NCBI RefSeq assembly: GCF_000374045.1
Contig: NZ_KB893326.1
Coordinates: 89,594-153,593, forward strand
Origin: Segetibacter koreensis DSM 18137
GTDB taxonomy: Bacteria > Bacteroidota > Bacteroidia > Chitinophagales > Chitinophagaceae
Direction of reading: 5' to 3'
Length of the DNA: 64,000 bases
The notes beneath the pieces were generated by a model. It saw nothing but the letters and a program-made list of their open reading frames with translations, was not told the origin of the DNA and searched no databases. The position numbers were made by a program, and so were the translations under genes. Shown piece after piece: positions 63,173-64,000 of this stretch (its first letter is position 1; every line of letters begins with the position of its first letter).

Positions 63173-63544
63173 TTAATCAGTTTCCTTTGTATTCTTATTC
63201 TTTGCCAGCAAATCTTTTAAAACGACTGCCTGGTTATGTTGTTCGTCTTTAGCCCCGTAAATTAGTGTTACCGTTTTATGTTTATCTATAAACGATGACA
63301 GTTCTTTTAATGCATTCGATTGTTGTAGTTCCGTTTCGTACCTGTTTTTAAATTCTTCCCATTTTGCGGGATCATGGTTAAACCATTTTCGCAGTTCATT
63401 TGAAGGAGCAATTACTTTCATCCAAAGATCAAAATGAGCATTTTCTTTTTTTATACCGCGGGGCCATAACCTGTCAACCAGCACACGAAATCCATCAGAT
63501 TTTTCTGCAAAATCATAAACTCGTTTTATTTTTATTGCAGCCAT
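63173..63544 (-). CDS. DUF488 family protein
   Basis: 123 residues. The DUF488 signature is intact: IKIKRVYDFAEKSDGFRVLVDRLWPRG (about 4-30), IAPSNELRKWFNHDPAKWEEFKNRYETEL and VTLIYGAKDEQHNQAVVLKDLL. This family of small, soluble proteins has no firm function. A sequence AAGTATAAAAA at 63550-63560, close to one arm of the ric palindrome, lies just before its ATG, which may be chance. Confidence 0.85.
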   Translation of the reverse strand: MAAIKIKRVYDFAEKSDGFRVLVDRLWPRGIKKENAHFDLWMKVIAPSNELRKWFNHDPAKWEEFKNRYETELQQSNALKELSSFIDKHKTVTLIYGAKDEQHNQAVVLKDLLAKNKNTKETD

Positions 63545-63571
63545 ATTTCAAGTATAAAAAGCGACGTTTAG

Positions 63572-63994
63572 TTAACCTGTAACAAACCCTTTAAACAACT
63601 TAAAACCAAGCACAAAGAGCGTGCAAAGTTTAATAACCTCAGCACCCACAAAGTACCAATGTAATGAAGAAGGCATTAAAGTCTTTCCGCTAATAACTAT
63701 ATTAGCCCTGGCATCTAAAGCAGGTAACAGCCAAAATGTTTGCACAATCAGAAACCAAACAGCAATTCCAAATAACACGATGTTGCTGGAGACTACTTGC
63801 TGCTTATTAGAAATGTAACTAATGAAAATTATAGCTGCAAACAACCATTCAATTTTATTAAGAGCGCCGAAGACAAGTTTTCCAATACTTAAGCCTATAG
63901 GTACAGTAACGCCGGGCGCACGAAACTTTAGCCAAGATTCCATAAAGCTAATGGCAATGAGGCACCCTGACCATACTAACACTGACATAAGCAT
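63572..63994 (-). CDS. four-helix membrane protein, probably cut by the window end
   Basis: At least 140 residues with four hydrophobic helices (first MLMSVLVWSGCLIAISFMESWLKF, last HWYFVGAEVIKLCTLFVLGFKLFKG). The reading frame remains open to base 64000 with no upstream stop in view, so the true start may lie beyond the window and the call is partial. It is similar to small Bacteroidota membrane proteins of unknown function near DUF488 and hemerythrin genes. No active-site motif is visible. Confidence 0.6.
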   Translation of the reverse strand: MLMSVLVWSGCLIAISFMESWLKFRAPGVTVPIGLSIGKLVFGALNKIEWLFAAIIFISYISNKQQVVSSNIVLFGIAVWFLIVQTFWLLPALDARANIVISGKTLMPSSLHWYFVGAEVIKLCTLFVLGFKLFKGFVTG

Positions 63995-64000
63995 AACATA

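Noticed and set aside
1-64000. tRNA, rRNA, integrase and transposase genes
   Set aside because: No TTCGA-type T-loop with flanking pairing, no rRNA sequence and no recombinase motifs were found in any gap or ORF.

Overview
The window looks like chromosomal DNA of a Bacteroidota bacterium, most likely Chitinophagaceae. It is AT-rich. It encodes a TonB-dependent receptor with a CarboxypepD_reg-like N-terminus, a subtilisin-like protease with type IX secretion sorting domains, GH144-like and GH172-like proteins, and many lipoproteins and Sec exports. Its best promoters match the Bacteroidota housekeeping consensus TTTG-N19-TAnnTTTG, and ribosome binding sites are A-rich rather than Shine-Dalgarno-like. 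No rRNA, tRNA, CRISPR array, integrase or insertion sequence was recognised.

Layout. 1-14.4 kb: a 14-bp tandem array, then mixed genes (GH144-like glycosidase, SGNH hydrolase, alpha/beta hydrolase lipoprotein, LytTR protein, methyltransferase, DHFR-like reductase, SRPBCC protein, Ntn-hydrolase-like protein, GH172-like protein, RNA m5C methyltransferase, T9SS protease). 14.5-28.5 kb: mnmA, ssb, glmM, a large soluble hybrid histidine kinase, gamma-glutamyltransferase, a TonB receptor and an M14 metallopeptidase. 28.6-35.9 kb: a histidine operon headed by a His-rich leader peptide and a clear attenuator (hisG, GNAT, hisD, hisC, then a sorbosone-dehydrogenase-like protein and a cytochrome c, then hisB). 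36-43.2 kb: an ABC-F ATPase, an MFS transporter, FKBP isomerase, glutaminyl cyclotransferase, a DUF4197 protein and a PIG-L deacetylase. 43.2-44.9 kb: a gene-poor stretch with a possible structured RNA, a short repeat shared with the his operon, and DUF4288.

44.9-50.5 kb is a minus-strand sugar operon: FucP-like transporter, ROK kinase, PIG-L deacetylase, DUF1080 3-keto-glycoside hydrolase and Gfo/Idh oxidoreductase. This fits uptake and 3-keto processing of a glycoside or amino sugar. 50.7-56.7 kb carries a Bcr/CflA-type exporter and a block of small or membrane proteins (Asn-rich protein, SDR, SPW, VKOR, DUF1622). The two divergent intergenic regions of that block carry direct repeats of an ATTCTAAT-like octamer with an 11-bp period, oriented with the flanking genes.

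56.8-64 kb is a minus-strand cluster for nitrosative stress, low oxygen and Fe-S repair: DUF2249 protein, NnrS-like heme-copper membrane protein, DUF59, three-Cys Rrf2 regulator, cupins, Ric di-iron repair protein behind a 24-bp palindromic operator, ferredoxin, hemerythrin and DUF488. No NO, nitrite or nitrate reductase is in the window.

The observations most worth follow-up are the apparently leaderless his attenuator, the 11-bp-period direct repeats around the SDR/SPW/VKOR/DUF1622 block, the Rrf2 cluster with its palindrome upstream of ric, and the folded element near 43.76 kb.
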